The notes beneath the pieces are model-generated. The model had not been told where the DNA came from. It searched no databases and saw nothing but the letters and a program-made list of their open reading frames with translations. A DNA stretch of 5,141 nucleotides from Actinomycetota bacterium. GTDB lineage: Bacteria; Actinomycetota; Actinomycetes; Actinomycetales; Microbacteriaceae. The position numbers and the translations under genes are program-made. How positions within the stretch are numbered: the stretch's first letter is position 1; each line of letters starts with the position of its first letter. Below are positions 1 to 5,141 of this stretch, one piece after another. The stretch covers positions 1 to 5,141 of the forward strand of contig WLFX01000084.1 of NCBI GenBank assembly GCA_009703545.1. The letters run 5' to 3'.

Positions 1-282
1 AAGATCGTCAGCATCAACGAGTTCGATGTTGAGGTGCCTATGGCGCAGCACCTCATCGTCATGGTCTACACGGACCGCCCCGGAATTGTGGCGGTCTACG
101 GTCGCGAGTTTGGGGCCGCAAATGTGAACATCGCTGGCATGCAAATCGCTCGCCAGCAGCGTGGCGGAAACGCGTTGAGCATCCTCACCGTTGATTCGCG
201 TGTTGACGACACGGTACTCGCTAAAGTTGCCACAGAGATAGATGCTTCGGTCATGAAAGCCATCGACGTACTAGAACTTTAA
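1..282 (+). CDS. serA: D-3-phosphoglycerate dehydrogenase, C-terminal ACT domain (5'-truncated by window edge)
   Basis: This is the last 93 codons of a gene whose reading frame is already open at base 1 and stops with TAA at 280-282. The GTG at 34 is internal, not a start. The enzyme oxidises 3-phosphoglycerate with NAD in the first step of serine synthesis in the cytoplasm; the catalytic part lies upstream of the window. What remains is a regulatory ACT domain. A typical ACT opening is visible in fragment residues 20-28 (VMVYTDRPG), followed by an NVNIAGMQIAR stretch at 41-51. By spacing, Y23, D25 and N43 match the serine-binding residues Tyr461, Asp463 and Asn481 known from the Mycobacterium tuberculosis enzyme, so feedback inhibition by serine is likely retained. 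leuB begins 9 bases after the stop, so the two genes are probably co-transcribed. Other ACT-domain proteins are possible, but the short linker (KIVSINEFDV) leading into the domain is typical of the long actinobacterial SerA. Confidence 0.9.
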   Translation, partial: KIVSINEFDVEVPMAQHLIVMVYTDRPGIVAVYGREFGAANVNIAGMQIARQQRGGNALSILTVDSRVDDTVLAKVATEIDASVMKAIDVLEL

Positions 283-285
283 GGA
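281..285 (+). promoter_or_regulatory. Ribosome binding site of leuB, overlapping the serA stop
   Basis: AAGGA lies six bases before the leuB ATG at 292 and shares two bases with the serA TAA. The arrangement fixes the leuB start and suggests that ribosomes finishing serA help load leuB (translational coupling is an inference). Confidence 0.75.
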
Positions 286-291
286 CACACC

Positions 292-1341
292 ATGTCACGC
301 GTACTCGATATAGCAGTAATACCCGGCGACGGAATCGGACCAGAGGTCACGGCCGAAGCGCTCAAGGTGCTGCGAGCCGCGGTCGGGGCGACCGCCGAAG
401 TACGCGCGACCGAATACACGATGGGCGCCGAGCACTTTTTATCGACCGGCGAAATATTGACCGACGCAACCCTCGATGCACTTGCGAAACACGAAGCGAT
501 TCTGTTCGGTGCCATCGGCGGCGACCCCACCGATGCGCGATTAACGGGCGGAATCATCGAGCGTGGACTTTTGCTGAAATTGCGCTTCGCCTTCGACCAC
601 TATGTCAACTACCGACCCACCACCTTGTTCCCCGGAGTCACGAGCCCGCTGACGAATCCCGGTGTCGTGGACTTCGTGATCGTGCGCGAGGGAACCGAGG
701 GCCCTTACGTCGGCAACGGTGGCGTGCTCCGCCATGGAACCCCGTTCGAAATCGCAACCGAATCGTCGGTCAACACCGCACACGGTGTCGAGCGCGTCGT
801 TCGATTTGCGTTCGCCACCGCGGCGCAGCGAGACAAGCGCCTCACGCTCGTCCACAAAACCAACGTCTTGACGTTTGCCGGATCGCTTTGGCAGCGCACG
901 GTTGACGCCGTTGCCACAGAATTCCCCTCCGTCGCGGTCGATTACCTGCATGTCGACGCCGCCACGATTTTCCTCGTCACCAACCCGTCGCGGTTCGACG
1001 TCATCGTGACGGACAATTTGTTCGGGGACATCCTTACCGACCTCGCCGGCGCGATCGGCGGTGGCATCGGTCTGGCCGCGAGCGGAAATCTCAATCCCGA
1101 CAAAACGTTCCCCAGCATGTTTGAGCCGGTTCACGGGTCCGCACCGGACATTGCGGGTCAACAGAAAGCCGATCCGACCGCAGCAATCTTGTCCGCCGCG
1201 CTTCTTCTCGAACACAATGGGTTCCCTGAGCAGGCCCACGAAATCCACGCGGCCGTCCTTGCCGACCTCGCCGCGCGAGGCGAGGCGATTCGTGCAACGA
1301 CCGCCATCGGTGACGCTATCGCTAGTCGCCTCTCGACGTAG
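292..1341 (+). CDS. leuB: 3-isopropylmalate dehydrogenase
   Basis: LeuB oxidatively decarboxylates 3-isopropylmalate to 2-oxoisocaproate with NAD and a divalent metal, the third dedicated step of leucine synthesis, in the cytoplasm. The 349-residue length is normal for the family. The N-terminus has the [10 protein letters not shown] motif (residues 10-19). Substrate-binding arginines are R98 and R108 in the [12 protein letters not shown] segment and R132 in VREGTEGPY, which also supplies Y139. The catalytic lysine is K189 in VHKTNVL. Metal ligands D222, D246 and D250 keep the same spacing as Asp217/241/245 of the Thermus enzyme. [12 protein letters not shown] (278-289) is the cofactor motif, and D286 indicates NAD rather than NADP, separating it from isocitrate dehydrogenase. 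[11 protein letters not shown] is the form usual in actinobacteria. The ATG at 292 is supported by the AAGGA just upstream. It sits between serA and ilvE, an order common in actinobacteria. Tartrate dehydrogenase is a related alternative, but the leucine-pathway context argues against it. Confidence 0.96.
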   Translation: MSRVLDIAVIPGDGIGPEVTAEALKVLRAAVGATAEVRATEYTMGAEHFLSTGEILTDATLDALAKHEAILFGAIGGDPTDARLTGGIIERGLLLKLRFAFDHYVNYRPTTLFPGVTSPLTNPGVVDFVIVREGTEGPYVGNGGVLRHGTPFEIATESSVNTAHGVERVVRFAFATAAQRDKRLTLVHKTNVLTFAGSLWQRTVDAVATEFPSVAVDYLHVDAATIFLVTNPSRFDVIVTDNLFGDILTDLAGAIGGGIGLAASGNLNPDKTFPSMFEPVHGSAPDIAGQQKADPTAAILSAALLLEHNGFPEQAHEIHAAVLADLAARGEAIRATTAIGDAIASRLST

Positions 1342-1348
1342 AGCGTTG

Positions 1349-1368
1349 CACACTGAATTGGTAGTGTG
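1349..1368 (+). repeat. Inverted repeat CACACT-N8-AGTGTG upstream of ilvE
   Basis: Two perfect 6-base arms (1349-1354 and 1363-1368) flank an 8-base spacer and end six bases before the ilvE ATG. The right arm overlaps the proposed -10 box at 1362-1367. It could be an operator, or a small hairpin in the leuB-ilvE readthrough RNA. There is no T-run after it, so it is not a classical terminator. A 6+6 dyad can occur by chance; its position is what makes it notable. Confidence 0.4.
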
Positions 1369-1374
1369 GTGTCC
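1362..1374 (+). promoter_or_regulatory. Possible leaderless promoter of ilvE (-10 TAGTGT)
   Basis: TAGTGT (1362-1367) fits the actinobacterial TANNNT -10 pattern and lies seven bases before the ATG at 1375. Transcription would therefore begin at or next to the A of the start codon. No good Shine-Dalgarno precedes that ATG (the preceding bases are GGTGTCC), as expected for a leaderless mRNA, a common arrangement in actinobacteria. No convincing -35 is seen at 16-18 bases; a TTGCAC at 1346-1351 is too close. This rests on one short motif, so it stays tentative. Confidence 0.35.
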
Positions 1375-2463
1375 ATGACGTCGCTCGAATTTCACCGCCA
1401 TTTGAATCTTCAGGCCAAGGGTGCGGCCGAGCGGGACGCGATTCTCGCAAACCCCGGTTTTTGCGACTTCATGACCGACCATATGGTCGATATTTGTTGG
1501 AGTGAAAAGGGCGGGTGGCACCGTCCGCGCATTCAACCATATGGTCCGATTGAACTCGATCCGGCTGCCGCGGTTTTGCACTATGGCCAGGAAATCTTTG
1601 AAGGACTCAAGGCTTACCGCCACGCAGACGGAAGTATTTGGACGTTTAGACCCGACGCCAATGCTCGACGATTCCAGGCGAGTGCAGCGCGCATGGCATT
1701 ACCCGAACTTCCCGTCGAATACTTCCTGGAGAGCCTCAAAGCGCTCATCTCGGTTGACGGCGATTGGGTTCCGTCAGCACCCGAAACAAGTCTTTACCTG
1801 CGCCCATTCATGTTCGGCAAGGAAGCGTTCCTTGGCGTTCGCCCAGCAAAGAAGATCGCGTTCTATGTCATCGCCGGTCCCGCAGGACCGTATTTCAAAG
1901 GTGGTGTAGCACCGGTCGACATCTGGTTGTCCGAAAACTTTTCGCGCGCAGGTAAGGGCGGAACGGGCTCCGCAAAAACGGGCGGAAACTATGCCGCGTC
2001 GCTCGTTGCCCAAAACGAGGCTTACGCGAACGGATGCCAGCAGGTCCTCTTCCTCGATTCGACGACGAATTCTTTCATCGAGGAACTCGGCGGCATGAAC
2101 GTCGTTCTGGTCTATAAAGACGGCTCGCTCGTTACGCCGTTGTCGGATTCAATTCTTCCCGGCATCACACGAGACTCGGCGCTAACGCTTGCTGAAGAAC
2201 GTGGTCATACTGTGACGCGTCGGCCCATCACAATTGACGAGTGGCGCGAAGGGTCCGCAAGCGGAGAGATTGTCGAGGCATTCGCGTGCGGTACCGCCGC
2301 GATGATTACCCCGATCGGCCAAATTAAGGCGAACAATTTCACAATTGGCTCCGCTGACGCAGCCGCCGGCGAGCTGACGCTCTCACTTCGCGCGGAACTG
2401 GCCGACATCCAGTACGGGCGCCGCGAGGACACCCACGGCTGGATGTATCGCCTCGATGGCTAA
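1375..2463 (+). CDS. ilvE: Branched-chain amino acid aminotransferase
   Basis: IlvE is a fold-type IV, PLP-dependent transaminase that moves the amino group between glutamate and the 2-oxo acids of leucine, isoleucine and valine; it acts in the cytoplasm. The 362-residue product is close to the usual 360-370 of actinobacterial IlvE. Family marks include HYGQEIFEGLKAYR (69-82), R98 for phosphate contact, YLRPFMFG (141-148), the PLP Schiff-base lysine K201 in GSAKTGGNYAASL, E237 in FIEELGGMNV (contact to the pyridine nitrogen), and GTAAMITPIG near the C-terminus for phosphate binding. ATG 1375 is chosen over in-frame GTGs at 1366 and 1369 because homologues begin at about this point and because none of the candidates has a clear ribosome binding site. 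It follows leuB by 33 bases, so it may be read both from the serA-leuB transcript and from its own promoter. Its last 8 bases overlap the next gene. D-amino-acid transaminase and aminodeoxychorismate lyase share the fold but are shorter. Confidence 0.95.
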   Translation: MTSLEFHRHLNLQAKGAAERDAILANPGFCDFMTDHMVDICWSEKGGWHRPRIQPYGPIELDPAAAVLHYGQEIFEGLKAYRHADGSIWTFRPDANARRFQASAARMALPELPVEYFLESLKALISVDGDWVPSAPETSLYLRPFMFGKEAFLGVRPAKKIAFYVIAGPAGPYFKGGVAPVDIWLSENFSRAGKGGTGSAKTGGNYAASLVAQNEAYANGCQQVLFLDSTTNSFIEELGGMNVVLVYKDGSLVTPLSDSILPGITRDSALTLAEERGHTVTRRPITIDEWREGSASGEIVEAFACGTAAMITPIGQIKANNFTIGSADAAAGELTLSLRAELADIQYGRREDTHGWMYRLDG

Positions 2464-2803
2464 TCGCATTGCCCGCGTCATACAAACTTTTCTGGGCGGA
2501 GCCATTATTGCCGTTGTTGTGACTGTCGTTCACGGTGAATCTTTCCCCTGGGTTCTGACCGCCGGACTCGTGGTCGTCGCCGCATTTCTCATGTCGCTCC
2601 GCCTGCTCTCGGATGATCGAATCATCACGATCGCGGGTTCGCTCGGTTTACTCGTGACGATTCTCATTTTGGCTCAGCGCTCGACCGGTGGAAGCGTCCT
2701 CATCGCCGCCACCGACGCGGGCAACATGTGGGTGATCGGGGCATCGCTGCTGTGTGGACTCGCCAGCGCATGGCCGCACATTCCGAGCAAAGGCGCTCGA
2801 TAG
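2456..2803 (+). CDS. Small four-helix membrane protein, DUF6113-like
   Basis: Function unknown. The 115-residue product is largely hydrophobic, with four likely membrane helices at about 9-25, 31-51, 56-73 and 91-106. A short basic N-terminus (NRIAR) precedes helix 1, and the charged pieces LRLLSDDR (48-55) and the C-terminal HIPSKGAR sit between or after helices. The SLR...AQRSTGGSVLIAATDAG pattern followed by a helix and a short PHIP tail resembles, from memory, the actinobacterial DUF6113 family, whose members often lie near fdxA. That assignment was not checked. ATG 2456 overlaps the ilvE stop in ATGGCTAA and no strong ribosome binding site is visible, so translation is probably coupled to ilvE. 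No catalytic or metal-binding motif is seen; the single cysteine (C100) lies in helix 4. It is a real gene judging by its hydrophobic periodicity, its tight overlap with ilvE and the lack of a better frame. Confidence 0.8.
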   Translation: MANRIARVIQTFLGGAIIAVVVTVVHGESFPWVLTAGLVVVAAFLMSLRLLSDDRIITIAGSLGLLVTILILAQRSTGGSVLIAATDAGNMWVIGASLLCGLASAWPHIPSKGAR

Positions 2804-2806
2804 AAT
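2801..2806 (+). promoter_or_regulatory. -10 box of the fdxA promoter (TAGAAT)
   Basis: TAGAAT is one base from the TATAAT consensus, and its first three bases are the stop codon of the upstream membrane-protein gene. A start of transcription near 2812-2814 would give a leader of about 19 bases containing the GGAGG at 2821-2825. No clear -35 lies 16-19 bases upstream (the bases there read CACATTCC), so either an extended or activator-dependent promoter is possible. Confidence 0.5.
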
Positions 2807-2831
2807 TGAACGGAGTGGTGGGAGGTACCGC

Positions 2832-3149
2832 ATGACATATGTAATCGCACTTCCGTGTGTTGACCTGAAGGATCGCGCATGCATTGACGAATGTCCCGTC
2901 GACTGTATTTATGAGGGCGACCGCATGTTGTACATCCACCCCGACGAGTGTGTTGACTGTGGTGCCTGCGAACCAGTTTGCCCGGTTGAAGCGATCTATT
3001 ACGAGGACGACCTACCCGAAAAATGGAGCGACTATTACCGGGCCAATGTCGAATTCTTCACAGAGATCGGGAGTCCGGGCGGAGCCTCCAAGAGTGGTCC
3101 CATTCCAGGTGACCACGAAATCATCGTTGCATTGCCTCCTCAGGGCTAA
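2832..3149 (+). CDS. fdxA: Seven-iron ferredoxin ([3Fe-4S][4Fe-4S])
   Basis: FdxA is a small soluble electron carrier for low-potential redox partners such as oxidoreductases and cytochromes P450. The 105-residue product has the two-cluster cysteine pattern of Azotobacter ferredoxin I. C9-x7-C17-x3-C21-P comes first, then C40-x2-C43-x2-C46-x3-C50-P. By that precedent C9, C17 and C50 hold the 3Fe-4S cluster and C21, C40, C43 and C46 the 4Fe-4S cluster. C25 matches the extra free cysteine (Cys24) near the cluster. The core PVDCIYEGDRMLYIHPDECV and the SPGGA...GPI tail are close to mycobacterial FdxA. ATG 2832 is preceded by GGAGG with six bases spacing; extending upstream to 2754 would add non-homologous residues. 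It has its own -10 box and is followed by 84 non-coding bases before gltA. In many actinobacteria the gene after fdxA is dapC (succinyldiaminopimelate transaminase); it is absent here. Confidence 0.95.
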   Translation: MTYVIALPCVDLKDRACIDECPVDCIYEGDRMLYIHPDECVDCGACEPVCPVEAIYYEDDLPEKWSDYYRANVEFFTEIGSPGGASKSGPIPGDHEIIVALPPQG

Positions 3150-3150
3150 C

Positions 3151-3178
3151 GCTGTGGCGTGCCGAAGCGGGTCACAGC
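3151..3178 (+). repeat. Hairpin-capable inverted repeat between fdxA and gltA
   Basis: GCTGTGGC (3151-3158) can pair with GTCACAGC (3171-3178) over 8 positions, seven Watson-Crick pairs and one G-T, around a 12-base loop. It begins one base after the fdxA TAA. No T-run follows, so an intrinsic terminator of the classical kind is unlikely, though actinobacterial terminators often lack one. The right arm contains the proposed -35 (GTCACA) of gltA, so an operator role is equally possible. Confidence 0.45.
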
Positions 3179-3200
3179 ATTCGCTGGCGTGTTCTAGGCT
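3171..3200 (+). promoter_or_regulatory. Predicted gltA promoter (GTCACA-N18-TAGGCT)
   Basis: TAGGCT at 3195-3200 is a typical actinobacterial -10. GTCACA at 3171-3176, 18 bases upstream, is a weak -35 that keeps four of the six TTGACA bases. Transcription would start near 3207 and give a leader of about 27 bases that includes the ribosome binding site. The -35 overlaps the inverted repeat at 3151-3178, so a protein bound there, or a hairpin in fdxA readthrough RNA, could influence gltA. Confidence 0.55.
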
Positions 3201-3222
3201 GGGCATCAGCACGAACATCCTC

Positions 3223-3228
3223 GAGGAG
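3223..3228 (+). promoter_or_regulatory. Ribosome binding site of gltA
   Basis: GAGGAG ends five bases before the GTG at 3234. It supports GTG rather than a later ATG as the start; the first internal ATG falls deep within the conserved citrate synthase fold. Confidence 0.75.
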
Positions 3229-3233
3229 AGCCC

Positions 3234-4523
3234 GTGACCGACGAGAAGAAACCCACCGCACGTTTGGAATACCCGGGTGGCTCAGCGGAGTTCCCGATTG
3301 TGCCGTCCGTCGATGGTCCGAACGCTATCGATATCGCACTGCTGCACAAGCAAACGGGTTTGAACACTTTTGACCGCGGATTCGTCAACACGGCCCCGAC
3401 CGAGAGTGCCATCACGTTTATTGATGGTGACAAGGGAATCCTGCGTTATCGCGGCTATGACATCGAAGATGTCGCCAAGAATTCGACGTTCATCGAAGTT
3501 GCCTACTTGCTTATCTATGGCGAACTGCCGACGCCGGCTGAGCTTGCGTCTTTTGACGACCAGATTCGCCACCACACGCTCTTGCACGAAGACCTCAAAC
3601 GGTTCTTCGATGCTCTGCCGCACAATGCCCACCCGATGAGCGTTCTGTCCAGCGCGGTTGGTGCACTCGGAACCTATTACGGCGATTCACTCAATGTGCA
3701 TGACGCAGAGCAAATTGAATTATCGACCATCCGTCTTCTTGGAAAACTTCCCGTTATCGCGGCATACGCCCACAAGAAGTCAATTGGGCAAGCATTCTTG
3801 TATCCCGATAACTCGCAATCGTTCGTCGACAATTTCTTGCGTCTGAATTTTGGACTCATGGCCGAACCGTACGACGTCAATCCCCTGCTCGCGAAAGCCC
3901 TCGATCGTTTGCTTATCCTTCACGCGGATCACGAACAGAACGCTTCGACCTCGACGGTTCGCCTTGTCGGGTCGACTGACGCCACAATCTTCTCCTCCAT
4001 TTCGGCGGGCATCAGCGCACTCAGTGGCCCGTTACACGGTGGAGCGAATGAGGCAGTTCTGTCAATGCTCGGCAAGATTCAAGACTCCGGCGAGGGCGTT
4101 GCCAAATTTGTGGAGCGAGTCAAAAATAAAGACGAACACATCAAACTCATGGGGTTCGGACACCGCGTATACAAAAATTACGACCCACGCGCCCGCCTCG
4201 TTAAAGAGAGCGCAGACGAGATCCTTGACCAACTCGGCGTGACCGACCCGCTTCTCGATATCGCCAAGGAACTAGAGCAAATCGCACTGGCAGACCCGTA
4301 TTTCCAGGAACGACAGTTGTACCCGAACGTTGACTTCTACACCGGCGTCATTTACAAGGCCATGGGCTTCCCGACGAGGATGTTCACTGTGCTGTTCGCC
4401 ATCGGGCGCCTTCCCGGTTGGATTGCACACTGGCGCGAAGCCCGTCGGGATGAAGCGACCAAAATCGGTCGCCCGCAGCAGGTTTATACCGGCCCGGCGG
4501 CACGCCCGTTCCCCACGCGCTAG
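3234..4523 (+). CDS. gltA: Citrate synthase (type II, hexameric class)
   Basis: GltA condenses oxaloacetate with acetyl-CoA to citrate, the entry step of the TCA cycle, in the cytoplasm. The 429-residue product matches the length of the long bacterial form (E. coli 427). An N-terminal beta-rich extension (1-60) is present, as in type II enzymes. The VNTAPTESAITFIDGDKGILRYRGY block (51-75) follows. H230 lies in the signature LHADHEQNASTST. The catalytic triad is H268 (GPLHGGANEAV), H310 (MGFGHRVYK) and D367 (PNVDFYTG), matching E. coli His264, His305 and Asp362 by alignment offset. R319 (DPRA), R392 and R413 are in the expected anion-binding positions. Methylcitrate synthases are shorter and lack the N-terminal extension, so primary citrate synthase is favoured. 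Whether NADH inhibits it cannot be told from sequence alone. The gene has its own promoter and a GTG start; a glycosyltransferase gene begins two bases after its TAG. Confidence 0.96.
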   Translation: MTDEKKPTARLEYPGGSAEFPIVPSVDGPNAIDIALLHKQTGLNTFDRGFVNTAPTESAITFIDGDKGILRYRGYDIEDVAKNSTFIEVAYLLIYGELPTPAELASFDDQIRHHTLLHEDLKRFFDALPHNAHPMSVLSSAVGALGTYYGDSLNVHDAEQIELSTIRLLGKLPVIAAYAHKKSIGQAFLYPDNSQSFVDNFLRLNFGLMAEPYDVNPLLAKALDRLLILHADHEQNASTSTVRLVGSTDATIFSSISAGISALSGPLHGGANEAVLSMLGKIQDSGEGVAKFVERVKNKDEHIKLMGFGHRVYKNYDPRARLVKESADEILDQLGVTDPLLDIAKELEQIALADPYFQERQLYPNVDFYTGVIYKAMGFPTRMFTVLFAIGRLPGWIAHWREARRDEATKIGRPQQVYTGPAARPFPTR

Positions 4524-4525
4524 AG

Positions 4526-5141
4526 GTGGAGAGGCCTATCGCCCTTGGGAGAGCGCGGCGATGGCTCGCTCTCGCAGGCATCATCATTGCGTCGAGGCTC
4601 GTGTCGACCGGAATGTTGTTGTGGTTCGCGAACGGTCAAGCGGAAAATCCGTGGACAGCGGAAAATCCTGACCTGTTCGAGTTTTCGCGAATATGGGATT
4701 CCCACTGGTATCGGATCATCGCGGAAACGGGATTTCCAGCCGAGTTGCCCATCGACGATGACGGTCGGGTGGGCGAGAATGCGTGGGCGTTCATGCCGGT
4801 TTATCCGCTCATCGTCAGAGGGTTGATGGCCATGACTGACGCGCCATTCGCAATCGTTTCGGTCGTCGTATCAACTGTTGCGTTCGCCTTGTTCATTGTC
4901 GTTGCGGACCGGTTCTTCCGTCGCATTATTGGTGATTCGGCATCTCTGGCTGCGCTCGCGGTGATTGCCTTTGCGCCCGTCGCGCCGGTTTACCAGGTTG
5001 GCTATGCGGAATCGCTGGGTATGTTGTTTCTTGCCGTTGTCATGGTTGGCTTGACCGAGCGCCGTTGGTGGCTGGCCGCGCTGTTCATCCCCCTCGCCGC
5101 ATTGACACGCCCTGTCGGAGTTCCCCTCACCCTGACGATCG
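4526..5141 (+). CDS. PIG-V-type mannosyltransferase, GT-C fold (3'-truncated by window edge)
   Basis: This frame is open from a GTG at 4526 to the window end (205 codons). It looks like an actinobacterial multi-spanning glycosyltransferase related to PIG-V, which would transfer mannose from polyprenyl-phosphate-mannose outside the membrane. Basic residues (R9, R11, R12) precede helix 1 (about 13-35, WLALAGIIIASRLVSTGMLL). An external loop carries IWDSHWYR (56-63), with D58 as the likely catalytic acid of the GT-C loop, and then AWAFMPVYPL (86-95). Helices follow at about 107-127 and 139-176, the latter holding YQVGYAESLGMLF (156-168), and then TRPVG (194-198). D-x-x-W-Y, F-x-P-x-Y-P, Y-x-E-S-L and the final arginine motif in this order are the family pattern. 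GTG 4526 is preferred because later starts (GTG 4601, ATG 4613) would cut helix 1. The ribosome binding site is poor, so coupling to gltA two bases upstream is likely. The true acceptor (lipid, glycan or protein) cannot be inferred. Confidence 0.75.
   Translation, partial: MERPIALGRARRWLALAGIIIASRLVSTGMLLWFANGQAENPWTAENPDLFEFSRIWDSHWYRIIAETGFPAELPIDDDGRVGENAWAFMPVYPLIVRGLMAMTDAPFAIVSVVVSTVAFALFIVVADRFFRRIIGDSASLAALAVIAFAPVAPVYQVGYAESLGMLFLAVVMVGLTERRWWLAALFIPLAALTRPVGVPLTLTI
4639..4668 (+). repeat. 12-base direct repeat inside the mannosyltransferase gene
   Basis: AGCGGAAAATCC occurs at 4639-4650 and again at 4657-4668, offset by 18 bases (six codons), so the repeat is in frame and encodes AENP twice in the first external loop (AENPWTAENP). 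It may be a local duplication. The reading frame is undisturbed. Confidence 0.6.

Noticed and set aside
1366..1374. GTG starts for ilvE at 1366 or 1369
   Set aside because: They add only two or three residues, have no ribosome binding site, and lie within the proposed -10 region and inverted repeat.
541..1623. A 360-codon open frame on the minus strand across leuB and the start of ilvE
   Set aside because: It is antisense to two well-supported enzymes, spans their intergenic gap, is rich in Arg/Gly/Asp with no recognisable motif, and is explained by codon bias of the sense genes.
2754..2831. Upstream extension of fdxA to an ATG at 2754
   Set aside because: The added 26 residues overlap the membrane-protein gene and match nothing in ferredoxins; ATG 2832 has a good GGAGG and the conserved MTYVIA start.
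3153..3176. CRP/GlxR-type binding site (TGTG...CACA) before gltA
   Set aside because: The half-sites are separated by 16 bases; the family needs 8, so the match is only to the ends of the dyad.
4545..4826. 93-codon + strand open frame after gltA
   Set aside because: It is out of frame with the clear membrane-protein frame (WDSHWY, FMPVYP), is Arg/Ser-rich and has no hydrophobic pattern.
1..5141. Defence system, mobile element or CRISPR
   Set aside because: No transposase, integrase, repeat array, nuclease or toxin-like gene is present; all frames are accounted for by core metabolism and two membrane proteins.

Overview
The window is a stretch of core metabolism that looks actinobacterial. 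It holds the 3' end of serA, complete leuB, ilvE, a small membrane-protein gene, fdxA and gltA, and the 5' part of a PIG-V-type mannosyltransferase gene. Everything is on the + strand and tightly packed. The best guess for the source is an actinobacterium, perhaps of the Microbacteriaceae or a nearby lineage. The clues are the serA-leuB-ilvE order, a mycobacterial-type FdxA with the SPGGA...GPI tail, a DUF6113-like protein next to fdxA, TAGNNT -10 elements, GTG starts and the polyprenol-dependent type of mannosyltransferase. Base composition looks moderately GC-rich by eye (not counted), below typical Streptomyces. The taxonomic guess is an inference.

Layout. Positions 1-282 encode the ACT domain that ends D-3-phosphoglycerate dehydrogenase (serine synthesis). 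leuB (292-1341) follows after 9 bases, with its ribosome binding site overlapping the serA stop codon. A 33-base gap (1342-1374) carries an inverted repeat lying over a TANNNT -10-like box, seven bases from the ilvE ATG. This suggests ilvE (1375-2463) also has its own, possibly leaderless, promoter. The small membrane-protein gene (2456-2803) overlaps the end of ilvE by 8 bases. Its stop codon lies inside a strong -10 box (TAGAAT) for fdxA (2832-3149), a seven-iron ferredoxin. The 84-base gap before gltA (3234-4523, citrate synthase) contains a hairpin-capable inverted repeat whose right arm overlaps the predicted -35 of a gltA promoter. Two bases after the gltA stop, a GTG opens a membrane glycosyltransferase gene that runs off the window at 5141.

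How the genes fit together. serA, leuB and ilvE belong to amino-acid synthesis: leuB is the third dedicated step of leucine synthesis and ilvE the last transamination for Leu, Ile and Val. gltA feeds the TCA cycle and FdxA carries low-potential electrons. The mannosyltransferase is probably a cell-envelope or protein-mannosylation enzyme that shares gltA transcription by position rather than by pathway.

No mobile element, CRISPR array, tRNA, rRNA, toxin-antitoxin or defence system is visible. No undescribed multi-gene system is apparent. The points worth a second look are the two intergenic dyads, the gene order, the unassigned small membrane protein, and the transferase tucked directly behind gltA. 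There is no gene-free stretch longer than 100 bases.
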